Positions 36,839-44,247 of a DNA stretch of 64,000 nt are shown in pieces. The position numbers were made by a program, and so were the translations under genes. Source of the stretch: Silvimonas amylolytica (lineage in GTDB: Bacteria; Pseudomonadota; Gammaproteobacteria; Burkholderiales; Chitinibacteraceae); the NCBI RefSeq assembly GCF_014645555.1, contig NZ_BMLY01000006.1, forward strand, positions 239,925 through 303,924. Reading direction: 5' to 3'. Numbering within the stretch: the stretch's first letter is position 1; each line of letters begins with the position of its first letter. Under the pieces are notes generated by a model. The model saw only the letters and a program-made list of their open reading frames with translations, did not search any database and was not told the DNA's origin.

Positions 36839-37582
36839 ATGTCGCTGAATCCACAAACTTTTACCCGCCCGCATCTCTCGCTCTACAGCCAGATCAGGGA
36901 TGAATTGCGTGAGCACATTGTCACCGGACGTTATCAGCCGCATGACCGTGTCCCGTCAGAAAGCCAACTCATGCGCCAATACGGCGTCAGCCGCATTACC
37001 GTGCGCCAGGCGTTGGGTGATCTGGAAAAAGAAGCGCTGATTTTTCGCGTTGCAGGCAAGGGCGCGTTTGTCTCACAGCCCAAGCCGTTTCAGGAACTGG
37101 GCAGCCTGCAAGGCTTTGCAGAGGCCATGCACGGCCAGGGACATCAAACCCACAACCGCTTGTTGAGCCTGGACACGCTGGCAGCCAGTACCGAAGTCGC
37201 CCAGCGTCTGGCGTTGGCAGAAGGCGAACCGGTCACCCGGATTGCCCGCGTGCGGTATCTGAACCGCGAACCCGTATCACTGGATGTGACCTGGGTGGCG
37301 GCACGCATCGGCGTACGCCTGGCGCGGGAAGACCTTGCCAGTCGCGACATCTTTGTCATCCTGGAAAACGATTACGACCTGGCGTTGGGTCACGCCGATC
37401 TGACAATCGATGCCCAACTGGCAGAGGCCTGGCTGGCCACAGAACTGGGGGTGGCCGAACACGCTGCCGTACTGCGTATCGAGCGCCTGACCCACACCCG
37501 TGATGGCACCCCCATCGATTTTGAATATCTCTATTGCCGGCCGGACAACTTCCAGTACCGGCTGCGTCTGAACCGCGCCTGA
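36839..37582 (+). CDS. GntR-family regulator, HutC/UTRA subfamily
   Basis: This 247-residue repressor has a winged helix at about residues 14-82 (LREHIVTGRYQPHDRVPSES and YGVSRITVRQALGDL) and a UTRA ligand-binding domain at about 100-240 (RIARVRYLNREPVSLDVTW; CRPDNFQYRLRLNR at the end). UTRA domains bind small metabolites and release DNA. It begins the operon of flavoprotein, ferredoxin and importer genes, 25 bases ahead of the flavoprotein, and a palindromic operator overlaps its leader. Its ligand is probably the imported compound or a derivative; this is inference. Confidence 0.9.
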   Translation: MSLNPQTFTRPHLSLYSQIRDELREHIVTGRYQPHDRVPSESQLMRQYGVSRITVRQALGDLEKEALIFRVAGKGAFVSQPKPFQELGSLQGFAEAMHGQGHQTHNRLLSLDTLAASTEVAQRLALAEGEPVTRIARVRYLNREPVSLDVTWVAARIGVRLAREDLASRDIFVILENDYDLALGHADLTIDAQLAEAWLATELGVAEHAAVLRIERLTHTRDGTPIDFEYLYCRPDNFQYRLRLNRA

Positions 37583-37606
37583 AGCGCGCATCAACCGAGC
37601 GTTTTC

Positions 37607-39349
37607 ATGAACACCATTGAACACTTTGTAGACGTCCTGGTCATTGGCGGCGGCACAGCCGGGCCGATGGCCGCCGTGAAAGCCAAACAGGCCAACCCCG
37701 ATTTACGTGTGCTTTTGCTGGAAAAAGCCAACGTCAAACGCAGTGGCGCGATCAGCATGGGTATGGATGGCCTGAACAATGCGGTAATCCCTGGCCACGC
37801 CACGCCTGAGCAGTATGTGCGTGAAATCACCGCAGCCAACGATGGCATCGTCAACCAGAAAACCGTCATGGCCTATGCGCAAAACAGCTTTGCCATGATT
37901 GAAGAACTGGACCGCTGGGGCGTGAAGTTTGAGAAAGACGAAACCGGTGACTTTGCCGTGAAAAAAGTCCACCACATGGGCAGTTACGTCTTGCCCATGC
38001 CTGAAGGGCATGACATCAAGAAAGTCTTGTACCGGCAACTCAAGAAAACGCGGGTGGAGATCACCAACCGGCTGGTTGCCACGCGCCTGATGACTGGCGC
38101 AGACGGACGCATAGCGGGCACCTTTGCCTTTGATTGCCGCACCGGAGAATTTCATATCATACGTGCCAAATCGGTCGTGCTGGCCACGGGCGCAGCAGGC
38201 CGACTGGGTTTGCCGGCATCCGGTTATCTGTTTGGGACCTACGAAAACCCCACCAATGCCGGCGATGGCTACAGCATGGCGTTTCATGCCGGGGCTGAGC
38301 TATCGGGTATTGAGTGTTTTCAGATCAACCCGTTGATCAAAGATTACAACGGCCCGGCCTGCGCCTACGTGACTGGCCCATTTGGGGGCTACACCACCAA
38401 CAGCAAGGGTGAGCGGTTCATCGAGTGTGATTACTGGAGCGGGCAGATGATGCTGGAGTTCCAGCGAGAACTGGCCGGTGGCAACGGCCCCGTTTTCCTC
38501 AAGCTGGATCATCTTGCCGAAGAAACCATCAGCACCATCGAGACCATTCTGCATACCAACGAGCGTCCCAGTCGTGGGCGTTTTCATGCCGGACGTGGCA
38601 CGGATTACCGCGAGCGCATGGTGGAAATGCATATCTCGGAGATCGGCCTGTGCAGTGGGCATTCGGCCTCTGGCGTGTGGGTGGATGAACACGCAGCGAC
38701 CACCGTGGCCGGGCTTTTCGCCGCAGGTGATCTGGCATGCGTGCCGCATAACTACATGCTGGGCGCGTTTGTGTATGGCAAGTTTGCTGGCGAATCTGCC
38801 GCGCGCCACGCATTGGCGCATGAGCACGCCAGGGTTGACGCTGGCCAGATCGAAACCGAGCGCAATCGCGTACTTGCGCCGCTCCTGCGGGAGGCCGGCC
38901 TGCCGCCGGCACAAGTGGAGTACAAACTGCGCCGCATGGTGAACGACTACCTGCAACCGCCCAAGGTCACCCGCAAGATGGAGATCGGTCTGGAGCGCTT
39001 TGAGGCCATCCGCGACGACCTGGAGCAACTTTCTGCCCGTAACCCGCATGAGTTGATGCGCGCCATGGAGGTCTACGCCATCCGGGACTGCGCAGAAATG
39101 GCTGCGCGTGCTTCATTGTTCCGCACCGAAAGCCGCTGGGGCCTGTACCACGCCCGTGTGGACTTTCCTGAGCGCAACGATGCCGAGTGGCTGGTGCACG
39201 TGCAAACGCACAAAAACGAACACGGTGACATGGCCTGCTTCAAGCGCGCGCTGGAACCGGCCGTCATCACCATGAACGAGGCCGACAAGGCCGCCTATCA
39301 CCAGTTGCGCATTCCGGCCAGCCAGACCGCAGAGAGGATTCCCGCATGA
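37607..39349 (+). CDS. AprA/fumarate-reductase-type flavoprotein subunit
   Basis: This 580-residue FAD enzyme belongs to the succinate dehydrogenase/fumarate reductase/APS reductase alpha superfamily. The FAD site is VLVIGGGTAGPMAAVKA (about 10-26); SGAISMGMDGLNNAV and YVREITAANDGIVNQ follow the layout of AprA rather than SdhA, and GLFAAGDLA is the second FAD block. The C-terminal helical domain is near 420-530. No signal peptide is seen, so it is cytoplasmic. Its stop overlaps the ferredoxin start by four bases, implying a two-subunit complex like AprAB. Sulfate-reduction genes are absent here, so another substrate is likely. Substrate unknown. Confidence 0.85.
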   Translation: MNTIEHFVDVLVIGGGTAGPMAAVKAKQANPDLRVLLLEKANVKRSGAISMGMDGLNNAVIPGHATPEQYVREITAANDGIVNQKTVMAYAQNSFAMIEELDRWGVKFEKDETGDFAVKKVHHMGSYVLPMPEGHDIKKVLYRQLKKTRVEITNRLVATRLMTGADGRIAGTFAFDCRTGEFHIIRAKSVVLATGAAGRLGLPASGYLFGTYENPTNAGDGYSMAFHAGAELSGIECFQINPLIKDYNGPACAYVTGPFGGYTTNSKGERFIECDYWSGQMMLEFQRELAGGNGPVFLKLDHLAEETISTIETILHTNERPSRGRFHAGRGTDYRERMVEMHISEIGLCSGHSASGVWVDEHAATTVAGLFAAGDLACVPHNYMLGAFVYGKFAGESAARHALAHEHARVDAGQIETERNRVLAPLLREAGLPPAQVEYKLRRMVNDYLQPPKVTRKMEIGLERFEAIRDDLEQLSARNPHELMRAMEVYAIRDCAEMAARASLFRTESRWGLYHARVDFPERNDAEWLVHVQTHKNEHGDMACFKRALEPAVITMNEADKAAYHQLRIPASQTAERIPA

Positions 39350-39594
39350 GCCTGCCCGTATTCGCGCTTGCCCAGCAGCGCACCACCGTTCCGGTCCGTA
39401 TTGATGAGGACAAATGCATTGCAGACAAAGGCTGCACCGTCTGCGTAGACGTTTGCCCGCTGGACGTCCTGGCCATCGACCTGACCAAAGGCAAGGCTTA
39501 CATGGCTTTTGATGAGTGCTGGTACTGCATGCCGTGCGAGAAGGATTGCCCGACCGGGGCAGTGCAGGTGGATATCCCGTATTTATTGCGATGA
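39346..39594 (+). CDS. Dicluster 4Fe-4S ferredoxin, AprB-like partner
   Basis: This 82-residue protein has two cluster-binding motifs: Cys24, Cys30, Cys33, Cys37 (C-x5-C-x2-C-x3-CP) and Cys58, Cys61, Cys64, Cys68 (C-x2-C-x2-C-x3-CP). It should hold two [4Fe-4S] clusters and pass electrons to or from the flavoprotein whose gene overlaps it by four bases. The longer gap between the first two cysteines is as seen in some AprB-like proteins. It lacks the long C-terminal tail of true AprB, so it is a minimal version. Role as electron partner is inferred from overlap and family pairing. Confidence 0.88.
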   Translation: MSLPVFALAQQRTTVPVRIDEDKCIADKGCTVCVDVCPLDVLAIDLTKGKAYMAFDECWYCMPCEKDCPTGAVQVDIPYLLR

Positions 39595-39818
39595 GGCAGT
39601 TGGCCGCAGCGGGTGGCCTTTGCCAGCAAGCGCCAAAGATCGCGCCTGACGGCGCCCCCAAAGAGGGCGAAAGTCAAAAGCACCGGCGATTTGCAGGGTG
39701 AGTTCGGCGCGTAATGGCAGTCCCCCAGCGCGTTCCTGCAAACACGCCCGGACCCACAAAGACAGACCAGAACACGATTTACCAGATAAGCAGAAAACTA
39801 CTACTCCGGAGCAACACC

Positions 39819-41225
39819 ATGCATTTGTTCAAAGCACTCCCGTTTTTGATGGCGCTCACACTGGGCATGGCGAACGCCGAAACCATCCGCGTCGCCATTG
39901 GCACGCAAGACACCACAATCAACTGCGCCACCGGTGGCCTGATGATCCGTGAACTCAAACTGCTGGATAAATATCTGCCGCATGACGGTAAGTACAAAGA
40001 CGTAACGTATGACATCCAGTGGAAAAACTTCACCTCTGGCGCGCCGTTGACCAATGAAATGGTCGCCGACCGGCTGGATATCGGCGCGATGGCCGATTTC
40101 CCCGGTTCGCTCAATGGTGCAGCGTTTGATAAAGCGGGCAAGAAAAGCCTGTTTATCAGCGTGTTGTCCGGTAGCACACAAGGTAGCGGTAACGGCATTG
40201 TCGTACCCAAGGATTCGCCCATTCAGTCGATTGACGAACTCAAGGGCAAGACAATTTCTGTTCCGTTTGCTTCGACCTCTCACGGCATGTTGCTGCGGGC
40301 GCTCAAGGCGCGGGGTATTGACCCGGACAAAGACGTCACCATCCTGACGCAAGCGCCGGAAGTGGCTGCACCCGCGCTGCAAACCAACAAGATTGATGCG
40401 CATGCGGATTTCGTCCCGTTTGCCGAGTTGTTCCCGTATCGCGGCTTTGCCCGCAAGATTTATGACGGCTCACAGGCCAATGCGCCGACCTTCCATGGTG
40501 CGTTGGTGAGTGCCGAATACGCCCGCAAGTATCCGGAAGTGGTGGTGGCCTATTTGCGGGCGGCCCTGGAGGCCGATCGCCTGTTTGCGGCTGACCCGGA
40601 AAAATACAGCGAGCTGATCGAGAAAACCACCGGTGTGGAGGCTGAGGTGGCGTACTTGTTCCATGGCCCATTGGGGCTGCAAACGCGCGACTTTACCTGG
40701 AAGCCGGAATATCGCCAGGCACTCAAGACGTCGATTGATACGCTGCACTACCTGAAAAAGACGGACGCCAACCTGGACGTCAACACCTTTGTCGATGACC
40801 GTTATCTGCGCGAAGCCTTCAAGCTCTCTGGCAAGGATTACGACGCGGCCCTGAAGGACTATGACCGTTTGCCGCTCAAGGCCAACGATGCGCTCACGGG
40901 CAAACCCATCACCAATATCAAGCGTGTGGCGCAGGTATGGGTGGCAGGGGAAGCGCATGTGCGCAGCTATGCCTCGCCGGAAAACGCCTTTGCCGACGCA
41001 CGCAAGCTTGAGGGTGAAAACAAGAAGATCCGCGTGATCTACACCCAGGATTACAACAGCGGCATCAAGCTTTTTGCCAGCCAGGCCTGGTTTGTACGGG
41101 ATACCAAGGGTCAACTGGCGGCGTTCCTGGCGAAAGACGCGGCTACGGCCTGGGCCAAAGCCAACAACGGCGCCGTGGTGGATTATGCCGCTGCCCGCCA
41201 GAGCGCCAAACTGGCCAGCAACTGA
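39819..41225 (+). CDS. ABC importer substrate-binding protein with C-terminal NosL-like region
   Basis: From the ATG at 39819, preceded by CGGAG, this gives 468 residues with a signal peptide of about 20 (MHLFKALPFLMALTLGMANA). Residues about 22-340 form an NMT1/TauA/NrtA-type binding protein (IQWKNFTSGAPLTNEMVADRLDIG and LKGKTISVPFASTSHGMLLRALK). The last 110 residues are extra: AQVWVAGEAHVRSYASPENAF, then IRVIYTQDY...AWFV and LAAFLAKDAATAWAKANNGAV resemble the NosL fold, in which the protein handles copper in the periplasm. No NosL lipobox or Cys/Met copper site is evident. The ligand is unknown. A 224-base gap separates it from the ferredoxin gene. Confidence 0.85.
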   Translation: MHLFKALPFLMALTLGMANAETIRVAIGTQDTTINCATGGLMIRELKLLDKYLPHDGKYKDVTYDIQWKNFTSGAPLTNEMVADRLDIGAMADFPGSLNGAAFDKAGKKSLFISVLSGSTQGSGNGIVVPKDSPIQSIDELKGKTISVPFASTSHGMLLRALKARGIDPDKDVTILTQAPEVAAPALQTNKIDAHADFVPFAELFPYRGFARKIYDGSQANAPTFHGALVSAEYARKYPEVVVAYLRAALEADRLFAADPEKYSELIEKTTGVEAEVAYLFHGPLGLQTRDFTWKPEYRQALKTSIDTLHYLKKTDANLDVNTFVDDRYLREAFKLSGKDYDAALKDYDRLPLKANDALTGKPITNIKRVAQVWVAGEAHVRSYASPENAFADARKLEGENKKIRVIYTQDYNSGIKLFASQAWFVRDTKGQLAAFLAKDAATAWAKANNGAVVDYAAARQSAKLASN

Positions 41226-41235
41226 GGAAGCGCGC

Positions 41236-42069
41236 ATGACCACCGCCACGGGCCTTGCCCTGTCCAACCCACCCAAACCATCCTGGGCATTGCGCTGGCC
41301 CGCGGCGGGGCGTTATGCAGCGCAAGCGGGTTCTTTGCTGGCGTGCGTGTTGCTCTGGCATCTGGCCAGTACGCGCCACTGGCATGCGGGTTTTGTCACC
41401 TTTGCCAACGTGCCCGCACCGCTAGAGGTACTGGATGCCGCGCATGAGCTGCTTGAATCACCCAAACTGTGGCTGCACCTGCGCGCCAGTCTGCTGCGGG
41501 TGGGCGCCGGCTTTGCCATTGCCAGCGTGCTGGGCGTGGCCGCCGGGTTGTTGATTGGCCGTTTTGAATGGGCGCGGCGCGTACTGCTCACCCCGCTGGA
41601 AGTATTGCGGCCGATCCCGGCCGTGGCGTGGATTCCGCTCTCTATTCTTGTTTTTCCCTCGTCTGAAGCCAGCATGATTTTCATCACCTTTGTTGGCGCG
41701 GTATTCCCGATTTTGCTCAATACCATTCACGGCGTAGAGGGCGTGGACCCACGTTTGACGGCCTCTGCCCGGAGTCTGGGAGCAGGGCGCTGGCGGGTTT
41801 TCCCGGAGGTGATCTTGCCCGCTGCCGCACCTGCCATTGTGACCGGCCTGTCGATTGGCATGGGTACGTGCTGGTTTTGCCTTGTCACGGCGGAGATGAT
41901 CTCCGGCCAGTTTGGGATCGGCTATTACACGTGGGAGTCTTATACCTTGCAGAACTACGCCAGCATTGTGGTGGGCATGCTGTTGATTGGCGTACTGGGC
42001 ATGGGTAGCAGTGTGCTGATTCGTGTCATCGGCCAGTGGCTGATGCCTTGGCAAAAGGGGCGTGTATGA
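41236..42069 (+). CDS. ABC importer permease (SsuC/TauC type)
   Basis: This 277-residue inner-membrane permease has six predicted helices. The ATG at 41236 has GAGGAAG six bases upstream. It shows the coupling loop contacting the ATPase, SARSLGAGRWRVFPEVILPAAAPAIVTGLSIG, with the EAA-like pattern of the nitrate/sulfonate/taurine class, and VLLTPLEVLRPIPAVAWIPL earlier. It begins 10 bases after the binding-protein gene and its end overlaps the ATPase start (ATGA). Together the three form one importer. Confidence 0.9.
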   Translation: MTTATGLALSNPPKPSWALRWPAAGRYAAQAGSLLACVLLWHLASTRHWHAGFVTFANVPAPLEVLDAAHELLESPKLWLHLRASLLRVGAGFAIASVLGVAAGLLIGRFEWARRVLLTPLEVLRPIPAVAWIPLSILVFPSSEASMIFITFVGAVFPILLNTIHGVEGVDPRLTASARSLGAGRWRVFPEVILPAAAPAIVTGLSIGMGTCWFCLVTAEMISGQFGIGYYTWESYTLQNYASIVVGMLLIGVLGMGSSVLIRVIGQWLMPWQKGRV

Positions 42070-42908
42070 CAACACGTGATCATCCTGCCGCTATTCGCCT
42101 GCGGCAATTGTCCATTCACCTGGGGCGTGGCCCGGCCGCATTTGAGGCGGTTCAAAATGTCAGTCTGGACATCGAACCCGGTCAATTTGTTTGCCTGCTG
42201 GGGCCCTCCGGTTGCGGCAAGTCAACCTTGCTGGGTGCGCTGGCCGGTCATCTGAATCCGGCTGCCGGCCAGGTCTTGCTGGATGGTGAAGAGGTAGCCG
42301 GGCCAGATCCGGAAAGGGGGCTGGTGTTTCAGCACCATACGCTGTTTCCCTGGAAAACCGTGGGCCAGAACGTGGCGTTTGGCTTGAAGATGAAGGGCAC
42401 CGATGCCGCGACGCGTCAGCGCCAGGCGCAAGAGTTCCTCGATCTGGTGGGCCTGGCCGGCTTTGCCCGGCACTACCCCGGCCAGTTGTCTGGCGGCATG
42501 CAGCAACGGGTAGAAATTGCCCGGGTATTGATCAACCACCCGCGTGTCCTGCTGATGGATGAACCCTTTGGCGCGCTGGATGCACTTACGCGGCTCAAGA
42601 TGCAGGAACTCTTGCTGGAGATCCGGACGCGCATTCACACCACGGTCCTGTTTGTGACGCATGACATTGATGAAGCGCTGTTGCTGGCCGATCGCGTACT
42701 GATCATGAGCCCGCGCCCCGGCCGCATTATTGAAGATCTGCCGGTAGATTTACCGCGTCCGCGCTTTGACACCACGGGCTCTGCGCGCTTTGCCAGTTTG
42801 AAGCAGCATTGTCTTTCACTGTTGCGCCATGACGAACCGGCCACCAGCCTGCCGCGGCTGACGCCTTTAGGCGCGCCGCCCGCACATCAACTCCAGTTTG
42901 CCATTTGA
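42066..42908 (+). CDS. ABC importer ATPase (SsuB/TauB type)
   Basis: This 280-residue ATPase powers the preceding permease. It shows Walker A GPSGCGKSTLLGAL (about 44-57), the Q-loop QHHTLFPWKTV, the signature LSGGMQQRVEIAR (about 140-152), Walker B VLLMDEPFGALDALT and the switch His in FVTHDIDEALLLAD. It is the nitrate/sulfonate/taurine subclass. The ATG overlaps the permease stop, and the HEAT-repeat gene follows after a single base, so all are co-translated. Confidence 0.92.
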   Translation: MTTRDHPAAIRLRQLSIHLGRGPAAFEAVQNVSLDIEPGQFVCLLGPSGCGKSTLLGALAGHLNPAAGQVLLDGEEVAGPDPERGLVFQHHTLFPWKTVGQNVAFGLKMKGTDAATRQRQAQEFLDLVGLAGFARHYPGQLSGGMQQRVEIARVLINHPRVLLMDEPFGALDALTRLKMQELLLEIRTRIHTTVLFVTHDIDEALLLADRVLIMSPRPGRIIEDLPVDLPRPRFDTTGSARFASLKQHCLSLLRHDEPATSLPRLTPLGAPPAHQLQFAI

Positions 42909-42909
42909 T

Positions 42910-43872
42910 ATGACCGATACCTTGTTTGCACCCCTTGATCCGGCACTGGCTGCTCGCTTGCAAAGCACAGATGCCGCCATCCGCCGCGTGGCCCTGTTTG
43001 AACTGGCGGATGAAGAAAACGAAGACAATCTGCCGCTGTTGATAGCCGCCTTGACTGACACCGCCGCCGTGGTGCGCGCTGAAGCTGCGCGTTTGCTGGC
43101 TGGCTGGGAAACACCCGATGTAGTCGATGTATTGCTTGGTGCGCTGCTCGACACGGATGAAGACACACGTCATGCCGCCGCGCAAAGCCTGTCTGAACTC
43201 AAAACCGGAGCAGCTGCCGACACATTAATGGCATGGGCAGGGCATTCAGACCCTTTTGCGCTGGCTGCCGTGTTGCGCACCTTGCGGGAACTGCGCTTGC
43301 CGCAAGCCGCTGGGCCAGCCTTGCTTGCGTTGACGCATGCCGAAGCGCAAGTCCGGCGTGAAGCCGTGGGCGTGCTGGGCTGGCTGAAATCCACGTCTGC
43401 CTTGCCTCAATTGGGTCAGCTGGCCAGGGAGGACGAGGACGCCGAAGTGCGGCGTGCCGCCAGTGGCGCCCTGGGTTTCGCACAGGGGGATGAAGTACTG
43501 GCTGACTTGCTGGCTGCGCTGACAGACCCGATCTGGCAAGTGCGCGAGGAAGCCGCCGGCACGCTGGGCAAGTTACGGTTGAAGTCTGCACTCCATGCGT
43601 TGATTGGCGCGCTGGAAGACGATTTCTGGCAAGTGCGTCTGCGTGCGGCCCGCGCGTTGGGACGGGTTGGCGAGCCTGCGGCTATCCACCCTTTGCAGGC
43701 AGCCTTGACGCATCCTGCCGGTAATCTGCGCAAAGAGGCAGCCATTGCCTTGGGCGAGATCGGCGATCTGGTCGCCGCCCCGGCACTGGCACTGGCCGCC
43801 GCTGACCCAGACCCGGAAGTGCGCAAAGCCGCGCGTCTGGCACTGGTGCGTTTGCACGGCGCTACACCTTGA
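42910..43872 (+). CDS. HEAT-repeat (PBS-lyase-like) protein
   Basis: This 320-residue soluble protein is almost entirely built from about ten 31-residue HEAT repeats with the pattern VRxEAxxxLG and IxPLxxALxD, for example VREEAAGTLGKLRLKSALHAL and VRLRAARALGRVGEPAAIHPL. It has no signal peptide. Such repeats form a curved scaffold for protein binding; in bilin lyases and electron-transfer operons they bind cofactor or iron-sulfur proteins. It starts one base after the ATPase stop, and its own stop overlaps the next start, so it belongs to the transport/redox unit. A scaffold or maturation role for the flavoprotein-ferredoxin pair is inference. Confidence 0.85.
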   Translation: MTDTLFAPLDPALAARLQSTDAAIRRVALFELADEENEDNLPLLIAALTDTAAVVRAEAARLLAGWETPDVVDVLLGALLDTDEDTRHAAAQSLSELKTGAAADTLMAWAGHSDPFALAAVLRTLRELRLPQAAGPALLALTHAEAQVRREAVGVLGWLKSTSALPQLGQLAREDEDAEVRRAASGALGFAQGDEVLADLLAALTDPIWQVREEAAGTLGKLRLKSALHALIGALEDDFWQVRLRAARALGRVGEPAAIHPLQAALTHPAGNLRKEAAIALGEIGDLVAAPALALAAADPDPEVRKAARLALVRLHGATP

Positions 43873-44168
43873 CGCCGCAGCAAGTTGTCCTTACACCAAC
43901 CGCGCTGCTTCTGGATTGGGGCGATGGCGCAGTGCGGCTGACTCACGCCGCGTTACGCGGTGCTTGCCGTTGCAGCCAATGCGAATCCGCGCGCCGGCAG
44001 GGGCATCCACTTGCGTTGTCGCAAGATGTGCGCATTGTCCGGCTGGAAGCGTTGGGACATTACGCGGTGCAACTGGTATTCAGTGACGGACATGATCGCG
44101 GTATTTATCCGTGGGAAATGTTGGCACGGCTGAGCGCTTTGGCATTGCAGGTGTCTGCCAGCACCTGA
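43869..44168 (+). CDS. Stand-alone GBBH N-terminal-like (DUF971) zinc-domain protein
   Basis: This 99-residue protein has the GBBH-like N-terminal domain. The zinc-type ligands are seen: Cys33, Cys35, Cys38 in LRGACRCSQCES and His75 in FSDGHDRGIYPWEML, the same C-x-C-x2-C plus His pattern as the N-terminal domain of gamma-butyrobetaine hydroxylase. It starts at a TTG overlapping the HEAT gene stop by four bases; no ATG is placed suitably. DUF971 is also the C-terminal part of the Fe-S carrier HCF101 in plants, so a link to Fe-S delivery is an alternative to a dioxygenase link. Confidence 0.85.
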   Translation: MTPQQVVLTPTALLLDWGDGAVRLTHAALRGACRCSQCESARRQGHPLALSQDVRIVRLEALGHYAVQLVFSDGHDRGIYPWEMLARLSALALQVSAST

Positions 44169-44190
44169 AGCGAGGGTTTGGGGCCCACAA

Positions 44191-44227
44191 ACAAAACCGC
44201 CACGTCGAACCACGTGGCGGTTTTGTT
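44191..44227. terminator. Bidirectional intrinsic terminator
   Basis: Long perfect arms ACAAAACCGCCACGT and ACGTGGCGGTTTTGT close on CGAACC-type bases. It ends both the importer operon from the left and the tauD-like gene from the right. Confidence 0.9.
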
Positions 44228-44247
44228 TTACCCCTGCAGACCCAACA

